Source of the DNA: Apodemus sylvaticus
Lineage: Eukaryota; Chordata; Mammalia; Rodentia; Muridae
Assembly: GCF_947179515.1 (NCBI RefSeq)
Contig: NC_067487.1
Span: 42,148,514 to 42,212,513 of the forward strand
Reading direction: 5' to 3'
Length of the DNA: 64,000 nucleotides
A model generated the notes under the pieces. That model had not been told where the DNA came from. It did not search any database and saw only the letters and a list, made by a program, of their open reading frames with translations. Shown in pieces: positions 1 through 11,107 of the stretch; the stretch's first letter is position 1; every line of letters starts with the position of its first letter. The position numbers were made by a program, and so were the translations under genes.

Positions 1-215
1 TGTTGGGAAGTAGGTGGTAGACAAAAAAGCAGCTGATATCATGACCTAGTTGAAAAAGAAAGGCAATACTCTTCAAGTATACACCCCAATGACCAAAAAC
101 CTCCTACTACATTATACAGTCTAAGGCTCCACTGTTTTCTAATAATACCACAGGCTGAAGACTAAGCTTTTAATACACTGTCCTTAAGAGTACATTTGTG
201 ATTCTAATTATAGCA
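1..215 (-). mobile_element. MaLR-like LTR fragment, cut by the window start
   Basis: Read on the minus strand, this stretch resembles rodent MaLR-group LTRs: a segment about a missing or altered title base pattern 'cttagtcttcagcctgtgg', then 'gtggagcctt', 'ggaggtttttggtcattgggg', and a stretch on 'aggtcatgat'. It runs off the left edge, so the 3' end of the LTR and any duplication there are not visible. Assignment is by recollection of the family and the copy is clearly diverged. Positions 216-409 that follow are AT-rich with nothing recognisable. Confidence 0.45.
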
Positions 216-407
216 ATGCATATGTAAAGTGTTGATAATATCTCAGATAGCTAAAATATAAATGGTGCTACTTAATTTTATCTGAAAAATATTTGTTCTA
301 CTAACAACACAAGATCTGGACTATTGCAACCATATCAGCATATTTTGCCCTATATATTGCAGCATATATCACCTCTCTATCATTTTATACATTATTTCTA
401 TTCTATC

Positions 408-409
<2 letters not shown>

Positions 410-461
<52 letters not shown>

Positions 462-604
462 ATCTATCTATCCATCCATCTATCTCTATCCATCTATCTA
501 TCCATCCATCTATCTCTATCCATCTCTCTATCTCTCTGTCAATCTATCATCTATCTGCCATCTATCTATCCCTCTCTTTCCATATATAATATATATATAT
601 TATA
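410..604. repeat. Compound microsatellite (TC)n-(TATC/CATC)n-(AT)n
   Basis: About 48 bases of pure TC dinucleotide are followed by mixed TATC and CATC tetranucleotides to about 580 and then a short AT-rich alternation. A reading frame through it encodes only Ser-Leu and Ile-Tyr-Leu-Ser repeats and is not a gene. Confidence 0.95.
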
Positions 605-795
605 TAATGTATGTGTATAATCTGTCAATTGATCTATCCCTATCTATCTATTCACCCAATCAAAAGTAGTTATAGTACTTCTTACTGCTGGACCTGAAAT
701 GAAATGCTTTATAACATCTACTGTCTTGATTTGAAGCCACTGAAGGTATCCATCATCCTTAACTATTAATTCTGCTGGTATAAATTGATTGCCTA

Positions 796-1788
796 ATGGG
801 TCCATTGCAAGATTTAGATTTAAAATCACATCTCATGATGCTTATAGAGGACCTCAAGAAGGACACAAATAACTCCCTTAAAGATATAAAGGAGAATACA
901 GGTAAAAAGGTAGAATCCCTTAAGGAGGAAACACAAAAATCCCTTAAAGATTCACAGGAAAACACAAACAAACAGGTGAAGGAATTGAACAAAACTATTC
1001 AGAATCTAAAAATGGAAGTAGAAAACAATAAAGAAATCACAAAGGGAAGCAACTCTGAAGAAAACCTAGGAAAGAAATCAGAAGTCATAGATGCAAGCAT
1101 CACCAACAAAATACAAGAGATAGAAGAGAGAATCTCAGGTGCAGAAGATAACATAGAAAACATTGACACAAATGTCAAAGAAAATGTAAAATGCAAAAAG
1201 ATTCTTACCCAAAATATCCAGGAAGTCCAGGACACAATGAGAAGACCAAACCTAAGGATTATAGATACAGAAGACAGCAAAGACTTCCAGCTTAATGTGC
1301 CAGCAAATATCTTCAACAAAACTATAGAAGAAAACTTCACAAACCTAAAGAAAAAGATGCCCATGAACATACAAGAAGCCTACAGAACTCCAAACAGATT
1401 GGACCAGAAAAGAAATTCCTCCAGTCACATAATAATCAAAACACCGAATGCACTAAACAAAAAAGAATATTAAAAGCAGTAAAGGAAAAAGGTCCAAGTA
1501 ACATATAAAGGCAGGCCTATCAGAATTACACCAGATTTCTCACTAGAGATTATGAAAGCCAGAAGATTTTGGGCAGGCCTCATACAGACCCTAAGAGAAC
1601 ACAAATGCCAACTCAGGCTACTAAACCCAGCAAAACTCTCAATTACCATAGATAGAGAAAACAAGGTATTCCATGACAAAAACAAATCTATACAATATCT
1701 TTCCATAAATCCAGCCCTTCAAAGTATAATAAATGGAAAACTCCAACCACAGGAGGTAAAGTACCTCCTAGAAAAATCAAGAAAATAG
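796..1788 (+). pseudogene. LINE-1 ORF1 protein pseudogene, 5'-truncated, with a compensated frameshift pair
   Basis: ORF1p is the L1 RNA-binding chaperone: a trimeric coiled coil followed by an RRM and a C-terminal domain that packages L1 RNA. Here the first in-frame ATG at 796 precedes the L1 homology, which begins near 806; the true N-terminus is missing. Residues ~8-150 are the Lys/Glu/Asn-rich heptad region (for example SLKDIKENTGKKVESLKEE). From ~150 come the RRM and C-terminal parts (NLRIIDTEDSKDFQLNVPAN, then IQEAYRTPNRLDQKRNSS). One base has been lost just before the stop at 1471-1473, and one base gained at about 1494 puts the frame back. Reading then continues in the original frame to 1788 through NPAKLSITIDRENKVFHD, the usual C-terminal domain. 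That gives about 331 codons against roughly 360 for intact murine ORF1p. No promoter is present, so I treat it as dead. Confidence 0.85.
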
Positions 1789-3160
1789 TCTTTTAACAAA
1801 CTAAAAAGAAGATAGCCACATAAACATAATTCTTCCTCTAATGACAAAAATAACAGGAAGCAACAATCACTTTTCCTTAATATTTCTTAAAGCTGAGAAG
1901 CACCTAAAGAAATGTTCAACATCCTTAATCTTCAGGGAAATACAAATCAAAACAATCCTGAGATTCCACCTCAGTCCACTCAGAATGGATAAGATCAAAA
2001 ACTCAGGGGCAGCAGATGCTGGCGAGTAAGTCGAAAAAGAAGTACACTCCTCCATTGGGATTGTAAGCTGGTGAAACTACTCTGGAAATCAGTTTGTTGG
2101 TTCCTCAGAAAATTGTACATTGAACTTTCTGAGGACCCAGCTATACCCTTCCTCGGAATATACCCAAAAGATGTTCCTATGACGACTCGTGCTCCACTAT
2201 GTTCATATCAGTCTTATTTATAATATCTAGAAGCTGGAAAGAACCCAGATGTCCCTCAACAGAAGAATGGATACAGAATATGTTATACATTTACACAACG
2301 GAGTATACTCAGCTATTAAAACAATGAATTCATGAAATTCTTAGGCAAATAGAACTAGAAAATTTCATCCTGAGTGAGATAACCCAATCACAAAAGACCT
2401 CTCACATGATATGCACTCACTGATAAGTGGATATTAGTCCAAAAGCTACAAATACCCAAGATACAATTCACAGACCATATGAAGTCCAAGAAGAAGGAAG
2501 ACCAAAGTATGGATACTTTGGTCCTTCTTAGAAGGGGGATCAAAATACCCATGGGAGGAGATTCAGAGACAAAGTATGGAGCAGAGACTGAAGGAAAGGC
2601 CATTTGGAGACTGCCCCACCTGGCAATCCATCCCATATACAGTTACCAAACTCAGACACTATTGTGGATGCCAACAAGTGCTAGCAAACAGGATCCTGAT
2701 ATTGCTGTCTCCTGAGAGACTCTGTCAGTGCCTGACAAATACAGAAGTTGATGTTCATAACCAACCATTGGACTGAGCACAGGGTCCCCAATGGAGGAGC
2801 TACAGAAAGGTCCCAAGGAGCTGAAGGGGTATGCATCCCCATAGGAGGAGCAACAATATAAACCAATCAGTACCCCCAGAGTTCCCAGGGACTAAACCAC
2901 CAACCCAAGAGTACACATGGAGAGGCCCATGGTTCTTGCCACATAAGTAGCATAGATTGGCCTTTCCAGATGTCAATGAGAAGAGAGGCCATTGGTCCTG
3001 TGGAGGCTCATTACTCAGTGTACATGAATACCAGGACAGGAAAGTGGGAGTGGGTGGGTTGGTGAGCATGGGGAGGTGGGATGGGATGGGGGTTTTCAGA
3101 GGGGAAATGAGGAATCGGGAAAACATTTGAAATGTAAATAAAGCAAATATCTAATAACAG
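806..3160 (+). mobile_element. LINE-1 (Lx-type), 5'-truncated and internally deleted
   Basis: The element starts abruptly inside the ORF1 coiled-coil region, runs through the rest of ORF1 (to 1788), the inter-ORF segment and the first ~16 codons of ORF2. At about 1890 it jumps to the last ~550 bases of ORF2 (to about 2440). A rodent Lx-type 3' UTR follows and ends at about 3160, just after an AATAAA at 3136-3141. Most of ORF2, including nearly all of the endonuclease and all of the reverse transcriptase region, is missing. No clear A-tail or target-site duplication is visible. It cannot move by itself. Confidence 0.9.
1841..2440 (+). pseudogene. LINE-1 ORF2 remnant: N-terminal start fused to the C-terminal end
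   Basis: ORF2p is the L1 endonuclease/reverse transcriptase of about 1,270 residues. The frame opens with MTKITGSNNHFSLIFL, which matches the first residues of the endonuclease domain. It continues in frame as KAEKHLKKCSTSLIFREIQI, which belongs near residue ~1090-1110 of ORF2p. The open frame stops at 2029, and the remaining C-terminal homology to about 2440 carries frameshifts and stops. About 3.2 kb of ORF2 is missing at a junction near 1890. Because the join is in frame and abrupt, it looks like one deletion, before or after insertion. Confidence 0.8.
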
Positions 3161-3329
3161 AAATGATTATTATAATTAATAAATGTATTTGTTACCTTGC
3201 ATAATTATCATTTTATTTTAGAGTGAGAACCATAAGAATTTAGTGAATTATGGCATATAATTAGTATTGTTGATGATTACCAGAATACTTTAAATTATAT
3301 CCGAAGAACATGTGCATCCTTTAACTGAT

Positions 3330-4210
3330 GATCTGGAAGCACTATCTAAAATCATACATCTTCTCAACCCATGTAATCATGTTCAATTTGATTTATTTCT
3401 TTCATATGGAAGATATTTCAATATGTTTCCTTGTCTCTTTCATTTCATTAAGCATCCTATCCTCTACAGTGTTGCTGCAAATTGCTGAAGTTCTTGCATT
3501 ATTAATTGTTAATAATGAATAATGTTTTTAATATTTATTTATTTATTTTGTGTATGTTAGTACACTGTTGATGTCTTCAGACACACCAGAAAAGGACATT
3601 GGATTCCATTACAAATAGTTGTGAACCACCATGTGGTTGCTGGGAATTAAACTCAGGACCTCTGGAAGAGTAGTCAGTGCTCTTAAGTGTTAAACCATCT
3701 CCCGAGCCCCATGAATAATATTTTCATATGTGAATAAATATTTAATCAAATGCAAGTGTATATGTGTAGTCATTATAATGTTTACTTTTATGTGTATAAC
3801 AAGTGTGGTGGCTCAATCATAAGATAGTTGGAGTTTTGTTTTTTGGGGAAATTCTATAATTTTCTTCAAAAGGACTACACCAGTTGAAAACCTACCAGTG
3901 GTTCCCAGAATTTCCATTTCTCTTCCACATCCTCTCCAACATTGTTTATTTCTCATTTTTATTTCATATTTTTCTGTAATAGTCATCATAGCAGTTGTAA
4001 TATGGGATCTCAGTGTGGATACTTTTTGCATTTCTTTTGTAGATTGGTAATCTTGAACATCTTTAGGTATTTATATATACTTTTCTAAATAGAGTCTTTA
4101 ATTGTGTCGTAATCAAGGCTCACTGTGCTTGTTTTTGCTAATGTTGTTTGTGTTCCTCATACATTTTTGGATTAACCTTTAAGATGATTTATAAAAATCT
4201 TTGCATAAGT
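3330..4210 (-). mobile_element. Ancient LINE-1 fragment, interrupted by a B3 SINE
   Basis: On the minus strand this matches, at low identity, the ORF2 C-terminal region of an old mammalian L1. Plus-strand landmarks are 'gttgctgcaaattgctgaag' (about 3471), 'cttccacatcctctccaac' (about 3923) and 'atctcagtgtgg' (about 4006). The piece from 3330 to 3523 and the piece after 3711 are the same element split by the SINE. Positions 4211-4400 show nothing I can name. Confidence 0.6.
3524..3710 (-). mobile_element. B3/B2-type SINE with 9-bp target-site duplication
   Basis: The reverse complement runs from a tRNA-derived head (the plus strand shows 'taaaccatctcccgagcccc' at the right end) through the conserved 'aaccaccatgtggttgctgg' body to an AT-rich tail at the left. 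ATGAATAAT occurs at 3515-3523 and again at 3711-3719, directly abutting the element, so both ends are defined. Its RNA polymerase III boxes are diverged. It is inserted in the ancient L1 described above and is therefore younger. Confidence 0.9.
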
Positions 4211-4399
4211 TCACTGTTCAGGCAGATGGGAGATCTCTTGGATGGCAGAGGAGTTGGAGGAAGGAAGTAGGAGATGGTAATCATCCATTTTTTTAAAATG
4301 TTGATTTGACAAGTACAAGATAATCACCTAGTAGTGGGCCCCATGATATTTCCTCCATCTATTGTAGGATAGGAATTGTTATTCGAATTGTTTTGTCTT

Positions 4400-4842
4400 T
4401 ACAAATACAGAGGCAGATGCTCACAGCCAACCATTGAACTTAGTGTGGGATCCCAAATGGAGGAGTTAGAGAAAGGACTAAAGGAGCTGAAGGAGTTTGC
4501 AACCTCATAGGAAGAACAACAATATCAACCAATCAGATCCCCCACCAGAGCTCCCAGGGACAAAGCCATCAATGAAGGGCTATACATGACTCCAGCTGCA
4601 TATGTAGCAGAGGATGGCCTTGTCAGGCATCAATGGGAGGAGAGGTCCTTGGTCCTATGAAGGCTCAATAGATGCCCATGTGTAGGGAAATCGAGGACAG
4701 GGAGGTGGGAGTGGAGTGGGTGGAGGAACATCCTCATAGAAACAGAGAGAAGCAGAACAGAATAGGGGCTCTTCGGGAGGGGGAAACTGGGAAAGGGGAT
4801 AACATTTGAAATGTAAATAAAGAATATATCCAATAAAACAAA
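4400..4842 (+). mobile_element. LINE-1 (Lx-type) 3' UTR fragment
   Basis: The sequence matches the 3' UTR of the L1 ending at 3160 in order and orientation: 'cagccaaccattgaac', 'ggatcccaaatggaggag', 'gggacaaagccatcaatg', and the end 'acatttgaaatgtaaataaag' with an A-rich tail near 4830. It contains no ORF2 sequence, so it is a severely 5'-truncated insertion or a fragment. Confidence 0.85.
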
Positions 4843-7127
4843 GCCCTGCTGTTGAGATTTCATGATGCAGCTGTCCAGTTGCAGACTTACTGTAAAAGAG
4901 ATCTGGGATGGGGTGGGGGTGTTAAAAGATTGTTTCATTTTTTGCTTCAAACTGCGTGATAGAAACCTTACTGAAACTACTAATGGAACTCAAAATGTGT
5001 AGAAACTTCCTGAATTTGCTAGAGTGTTCATCCACTTGTGTTTGGACATGCTGGAGAACCCTGACAACCATAGGATTTTACTTAAATTGCTCATTCATTC
5101 CCTAAAAGTTTGCAGTGTTATGATCTCTTTATTTTACATTCCCAGAATTCTTCTGATTGGAAATTCAAAACAAGTTATCAACCCAAGGAATCAAATTTCC
5201 ATGTTAAATATAGATGATGAGCCAAACAGCACAATCCCAGAGAACCAGTTTCATATGTGTGCCTCAACTAACTAGTTAAGTACAGCTCTTTCTCAAGCAC
5301 CTGCCATTATCCAATTCTAACATAAAGCATGGTGGGAAGTGGGTCCTATGCCTTCCCTAAAGGAAGAAGTTCACTTTGGGGACTCAGCACATTCATAAAG
5401 CAGAGTTTTGTGTAAATAAAAATTGGAAAATTATATATGCATATATTTATGTGCATATTATATATATTATATGCATATATAGTTTTTCAAAGAGTAAATG
5501 GCAAATTAGGGCATCTGTCAATTTTTAGAAACGCAGAAATTTATACCCTCATGAGCAACTTTTTTTTTTTTTAGCAGTTTTCAAAGTGATGAGAACACAA
5601 GGAACGTGAACTGCGGCTTCCCCTACTTCCTATCTGCTCACTTTAAGATAATCATATTCCAGACATTTATTACTGACATCAAAGAAGATAAATACCTTTG
5701 CACATTTGCAAGTAAGTTAATTAAATTCTAGTTTTGAAAAAATACTTATGAATACATTTTTCGGAAAAAATAGACCATTTTATAAATATCAGAAAGATTA
5801 GAAAGATTTGTGTTAGTTAAATAGAGACACATTTAAGCGAGTCACTTTGCATTGTATCAGCATCAGCAAGGTGGATATCACATGAGATAAAGGCACCCTG
5901 CCATCTATAATACATCTACAAAGGCTAAGAAGTGACTCTGTGTCCAATGCTAAGTGAGAGGGTTCATAAGTGCACAGCTTCCTGTGCTCTTTTATGACAG
6001 AAAATGTTACTCTTGGATCCAAAGAGACAAGCTGCCTGTTGTATTTGGAACGCTCTGGTAAGCTTTATTTCTTGGCATCTCTGTTTGGCATTGTCAAGAA
6101 GTGTATTACTTTGAAGTACTTATCTCAAAGACTTTGATAGGCTTGAGCTGAAATGATGTTGGAGAGAGACTAGCCAGGAGTACAGCAGGAGAAAGTGAAC
6201 TGTAAGAACCCCTTTCGGAAGGGGAAGCAAGACAAATGAATCTGAGAAAAATTCTGGAAAGTATTGCAGAGGTGAAGTTAACTCAGGCTCCTGGATCTGG
6301 TAATCTAGACAATCATATTTCTGCAAACAGAAGCAGAAGTAAAGATGGGGAGAATTATAATAACTCTCAGACTCATTCTGAGAATTGTACTCTACAAAGC
6401 AGAATGGAACACTCCAAATAATAAACACTTTATTTTCTTTTGTTCTGGGCACTTAGTGTTTGCAGAACAAACACCAGTATTTTGCTTTTGTTCTGTTTTA
6501 AACTGTCTCCTTCTTACTTAAATGCTATTTATGTATCTCCCTTCATTAAGATTTTTACTCAGACACAAACCAACATATTTCTTATCAGCCCCCCCCACTC
6601 CAATTTCTTATTTTCTTAATGGTACATGTCCAGATGCATACTTTGGAGCTGCATAAAGACCAAGACCTTTTGAGTCAAATATAGCCATGAATCCCTCATA
6701 AATATTGTTTATCACTTAATGAGTTTCATCTTTCTCATCTATAACATGGGCAATAAGCATTTGCCCACATTGATAGTACCACCATGCTTATATTTGTGAT
6801 TTGACCTTCTGCTGTATGAATGAATTGAGATGCTTGGGAAGTGCTTCCCATTAAATTTAATTAATATTTAATTCCATATCTCCACTGACAAATGTATATT
6901 TCAAAACAGAATATTTCAACTCATACATACAGGGTACAGATCAATGAATAACTTCCTAGGCAGGCCTTCTCTAGTCTATCATTCTATAAAAACATCTATT
7001 TTCACCATAGGTTGTTTTTATTTGAGATATCTAATACATTAACAAAGTAATAGACAAGCATAAAATTCAATTGCTAAGTGTTTAGAGTTTTAGCTTATAG
7101 CTTGCAATATACCTTATCAGGTAGAGG

Positions 7128-7130
<3 letters not shown>
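4843..7130. other. AT-rich DNA with no recognised gene or repeat family
   Basis: Apart from an ATATAT/ATGCAT-rich patch at 5430-5480 and a T12 run near 5561, I see nothing assignable. The open frames here (for example 6120-6452 minus, 110 codons) have no recognisable domain, splice context or biased composition, and I consider them chance. Confidence 0.5.

Positions 7131-7207
<77 letters not shown>
7131..7207. repeat. Compound microsatellite (CA)n-(GA)n
   Basis: Pure CA dinucleotides (7131-7172) pass directly into pure GA dinucleotides (7173-7207). No interruption is visible, which suggests high length polymorphism. The following 7208-8384 is single-copy-looking AT-rich DNA with no recognised feature. 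Confidence 0.98.
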
Positions 7208-7209
<2 letters not shown>

Positions 7210-8384
7210 AAATAACTGAACAAATATGAATATGAATGTAAAAATTTTAATAGTTTGAATATTACGAAAGAAACTTAACAGTTGAGGAGGAAGGACCATA
7301 GACAAAGAAACAACAACAAAAAATGAAAACAGAAAAAAAGAACAAGAATATTAAATTCAGAACTAGAAACAAAGGCTGATGGTTTTTTATGGCTACTGTG
7401 TTAAGCATTACACAGATTATTTTCCATAGCTTCAGTTTACAAAGAAAGAGACTTCATCCAATTTAGATTTAATCTGATTCAACTTTCCTTCTGTACAATC
7501 AGTTAGATGAGTATTAAATCAGCAAGAGGCCAAGAATAAACAAGGTACATCAAAAAAATCAGGATCTAAGGCTTCTTTTGCTGAAAACCGAGAGCAGATA
7601 ATAGAATGCCCCTGCAGTGTGCTCTGTGAAACTCACTCCATTCTCTGGATCCTCTCAGTTCAATACTCATATTATATGTATTCCCCATCTGAACTCTCCT
7701 GAAAGTGTGTATTCCCTGCCTCCCCTACGGGTATGTTCAAAACAGCAACCCCTAGTTAGCTCTAAAATGGCCTTTGAAAGGGAACTTTCTCCCATATGGC
7801 TACCTCACATTTGAATTCACTTAAGCTAATGAGTTAGTTGTCTTTAATCTAAAGTTCCTGAAAAGGTTCAATAATTATACTCTATGTTTTAAAGAAGCTC
7901 CTAGTTAGTCTTCCTCATTCTTTAAATGCTTCTAAATGATAGACAATGCTGAGTAGTAAGTGCCAGGCATCCTGGTATGAGGTGGTCACATTTGTGGCAA
8001 CAAAAATATGAATATTCTTCATCTCTGATGGAAATGCCTTCTGAACTGGCTGGTGGCCTTACTTCCTTTGTTATTTTCTCTTCACCCCAAATCGGCTGCT
8101 TCCTTGTTTAATTCTTTTTGATTCTTGAAAACCTGCTGTACAGCAAGATAAGAAGTGAGGGATGAAGGATGAGAATGCTCATCAGAATGAAGTATAAGGT
8201 TTTCTTCACAGTAGGGTCTTATCCTGTATTTATGGTGGGCAACCAAGAACAATGGCAATAGCATGTATTTTCTTGGGTTCCTCTGGGATGCATATAATCA
8301 TACAGTTATAACCTATGTCTGGCACTGAGCTTTTCATCCTGTCTGTTTAATATCTGTCTTCGAGGAACACCATTTTATATATAT

Positions 8385-9030
8385 ATATAATTTTCTATAT
8401 TCTTTGTTTACAATCCCAAAGCTTTCCCCTTTCCCAGTTCCCCTCCCCATATGTCCCATAAGTCCTCTTCTTTCCATCCATTCTCCTATCTTTTCCCCCT
8501 CCCTTTTCTCCCCTACAATGCTGGATCAAGCCTTTCCAGGATTAGGGCCCTCTTCTTCCTTCTTCATGGGAATCATTTGATATGCTAATTGTATCTTCAG
8601 TATTCAGAGCTTCAGGGATAATTAATATCCACTTATCAATGATTGCATTCCATGTGTATTCTTTTGTGATTGTGTTACCTCGCTTAGGATGATATTTTCC
8701 AGTTCCACCCATTTGCCTAAAAAATTCATGAATTCATTGTTTTTAATTGCTGAATAGTACTCCATTGTGTATATATGCTACATTTTCTGATTCCATTCCT
8801 CCATTGAGGGATATCTGGGTTCTTTCCAGCTTCTGGCTATTATAAATAAGGCTGCTATGAACATAGTGGAGCATGTGTCCTTATTGCATGATGGGGAATC
8901 CTCTGGGTATATGCCCAGGAGAGCTATAGCAGGGTCCTCCAGAAGTGTCATGTCCAGTTTTCTTAGGAACCGCCAGACTGATTTCCATAGTGGTTGTACC
9001 ATCTTACAATCCCACCAGAAGTGAAGGAGC
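8385..9030 (-). mobile_element. LINE-1 3' end (ORF2 C-terminus plus 3' UTR), 5'-truncated
   Basis: The 3' UTR lies at the left (8385-8620) and ORF2 C-terminal sequence at the right. The minus-strand reading of 9002-8778 gives MVQPLWKSVWRFLRKLDMT, then LLGIYPEDSPSCNKDTCSTM and IARSWKEPRYPS, the signature end of rodent L1 ORF2p. Homology stops near 9030. The 3' UTR is diverged from the young mouse type. Confidence 0.9.
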
Positions 9031-9089
9031 TAGGAGCACCATTGTTTACTAAGGTTGTATAGGTCTGTTTATACTCTTGTTAAGAATTT

Positions 9090-10329
9090 TATATTGATCT
9101 TCCCTCTGGCCAGTGCCTAGAGCAGCAGTCATAGGTCAGTGCACAATGCCTCACCCCACAGCTATGCCTGTCTTGCAGAAGGCCTGCTCAAACCAGAGTC
9201 AGTCAGTTCTGCCTGCCTCCCGGAAGGCCTGGCAAAACCCAGGACCCCCAGGCCAACGAAAATTCAGAGACAACTAGAGAGCAAAAGGCATGCATAAGAA
9301 CACAATCAACAATAGGCAATACAATATGGCACCACCAGCACCCTGTTCTCCTGCTCCAGAAAGACCCAGATGTCCTAGCACGCCTGAAGGATAAGATGGT
9401 GATCTTAAATCCCACTGCATGAAGATGATAGTGGCCTTTAGAAAGGATATAAATAATTTTTTTAAAGAAATACTGGAAAACGCACCAAGCAGATAGAAGC
9501 CCTTAAAGTGGAAACAAATAAATCCCTTAAAGAAATATAGAAAAATACAAAGAAAATGAATAAAATTATATAAGACCTAAAAATAGAAATAGAAGCAAGA
9601 AGAAAACACAAATGGAGGCTACGTTGGAGACGGAAAACCTAGGAAAGAGAACAAGAACTGCAGATGCAAGCAACACCAATAGAATGCAAGAGATTAAATA
9701 ATAGAGAATCTTAGGCATAGAAAATACCATAGACAAAATGGTACATCAATCAAAGAAAATGCCAAATGCATAAAGTTCTTAACTTTAAACATACAGAGCA
9801 TTATGAAAAGACCAAACTTATAGGAACAGAAAAGGGTGAAGATTCCCAATTCAAATGGCCAGGAAACATCTTCAACAAAATTATGTAAGGGAAATTTCCT
9901 AATCTAAACACAGAGATAGCTATAAACATTATACAACTAGATTGGACAAGAAAAGGAAATCCTCCTACAACATAATAATCAAGGCACTAAATGTACAGAA
10001 CAAAGAAAGACTATTAAAAGCTACAGGGGATAAAGGGCCAAGTAAAGTATAAAGGCAAACTTATCAGAATTACACCTGACTTCCCAGCAGAGACTCTAAA
10101 AGTTAGAAGATCCTGGACAGATGTCTTGCAGACCCTAAGAAACCCATAGTTGTCAGCCCAGACTACTATACCAAGCAAAACTCTCAGTCACCATAGCTAG
10201 AGAGACCAAGTTAATCCGTGACAGAACCAAATTTAAACAATATCTTTCTACAATGCCAGCCCTACAGAAGATTCTAGGAGGAAAACTCTGACACAAGTAA
10301 GGTACATACACTCAAGAAAACAAGAAGAG

Positions 10330-10400
<71 letters not shown>

Positions 10401-10435
10401 GTCCTTCTGTCTTTATATCCCCCAAACACACCACA

Positions 10436-10475
<40 letters not shown>

Positions 10476-11107
10476 TCCAAGATCGAAATAACAGGAACTA
10501 AAAATCATTGGTCATTAATATCTCTCAAAATCAATGGTCTCAATTTAGCAATAAAAAGACATAGGCTAACATACTGAGTACATAAATAAGATCCCTCATT
10601 CTGCTGCATACAAGAAACATACCTCAGCAACAAAAATTGACATCATCCCCGAGTAAAGAGCTGGAAAAATGTTTTCAGAGCAAAAGGACCTGAGAAGCAG
10701 GCTGGGACCATCATTCTAACATCTAACAGAATAGACTTTCTACCAAAAGTAATCAAAAGAAATAGGGAAGGACATTTAATACTCATCAAAGGAAAAAATC
10801 CACCAAGATGACATCTCAAATATCAATGTACATGCCCCAAATGCAAAGACCCCCACATTCATAAAGAAACTTCACACATGTTGAACCCCACATGATAATA
10901 GAGGGGGACTTCACTACCCCACTATCACCAATGGACAGGTCATTAAAACAAAAAATAAACAGAAACAATGAAAGAAACAGGAGTTATGAACCAAATGAAT
11001 TCAATAGACATCTGCAAAATTTTATACCACAGAACAAAAGAATGTATATTTCTTTCAGGACCTCAGGGAATCATCTTCAAAATTGACCCTATAGTAAAGC
11101 ACAAAGT
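9090..11107 (+). mobile_element. LINE-1 5' portion: 5' UTR end, dead ORF1, start of ORF2
   Basis: The first ~180 bases match the end of a rodent L1 5' UTR ('cagtcataggtcagtgcac', 'gcctcaccccacagc', 'ggcctggcaaaacccagg'). ORF1 homology runs from about 9277 to 10290 with many stops; the C-terminal part 'actctcagtcaccatagc' lies near 10180. ORF2 homology starts near 10470 and covers the endonuclease domain; plus-strand landmarks are 'cataggctaacatac' and 'gatctgt'-like degenerate catalytic surroundings, and 'gagggggacttcactacccc' near 10900. Homology ends abruptly near 11107, so the 3' part is lost. This element lies head-to-head with the minus-strand L1 piece at 8385-9030. Whether the two were once one element cannot be decided by eye. 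Confidence 0.85.
10332..10469. repeat. (TC)n and (CA)n microsatellites inside the L1 inter-ORF region
   Basis: TC dinucleotides at 10332-10400 and CA dinucleotides at 10438-10469 are separated by ~37 non-repetitive bases. They sit exactly between the ORF1 and ORF2 remnants of the surrounding L1, so they expanded after that insertion. Confidence 0.95.

Noticed and set aside
6120..6452. 110-codon minus-strand frame
   Set aside because: No domain and no conservation information; overlaps another frame on the opposite strand; chance.
8385..11107. A single twin-primed L1
   Set aside because: The inner ends are not adjacent in L1 coordinates (about 2.8 kb missing), unlike 16627-17992, so I kept them as separate pieces.
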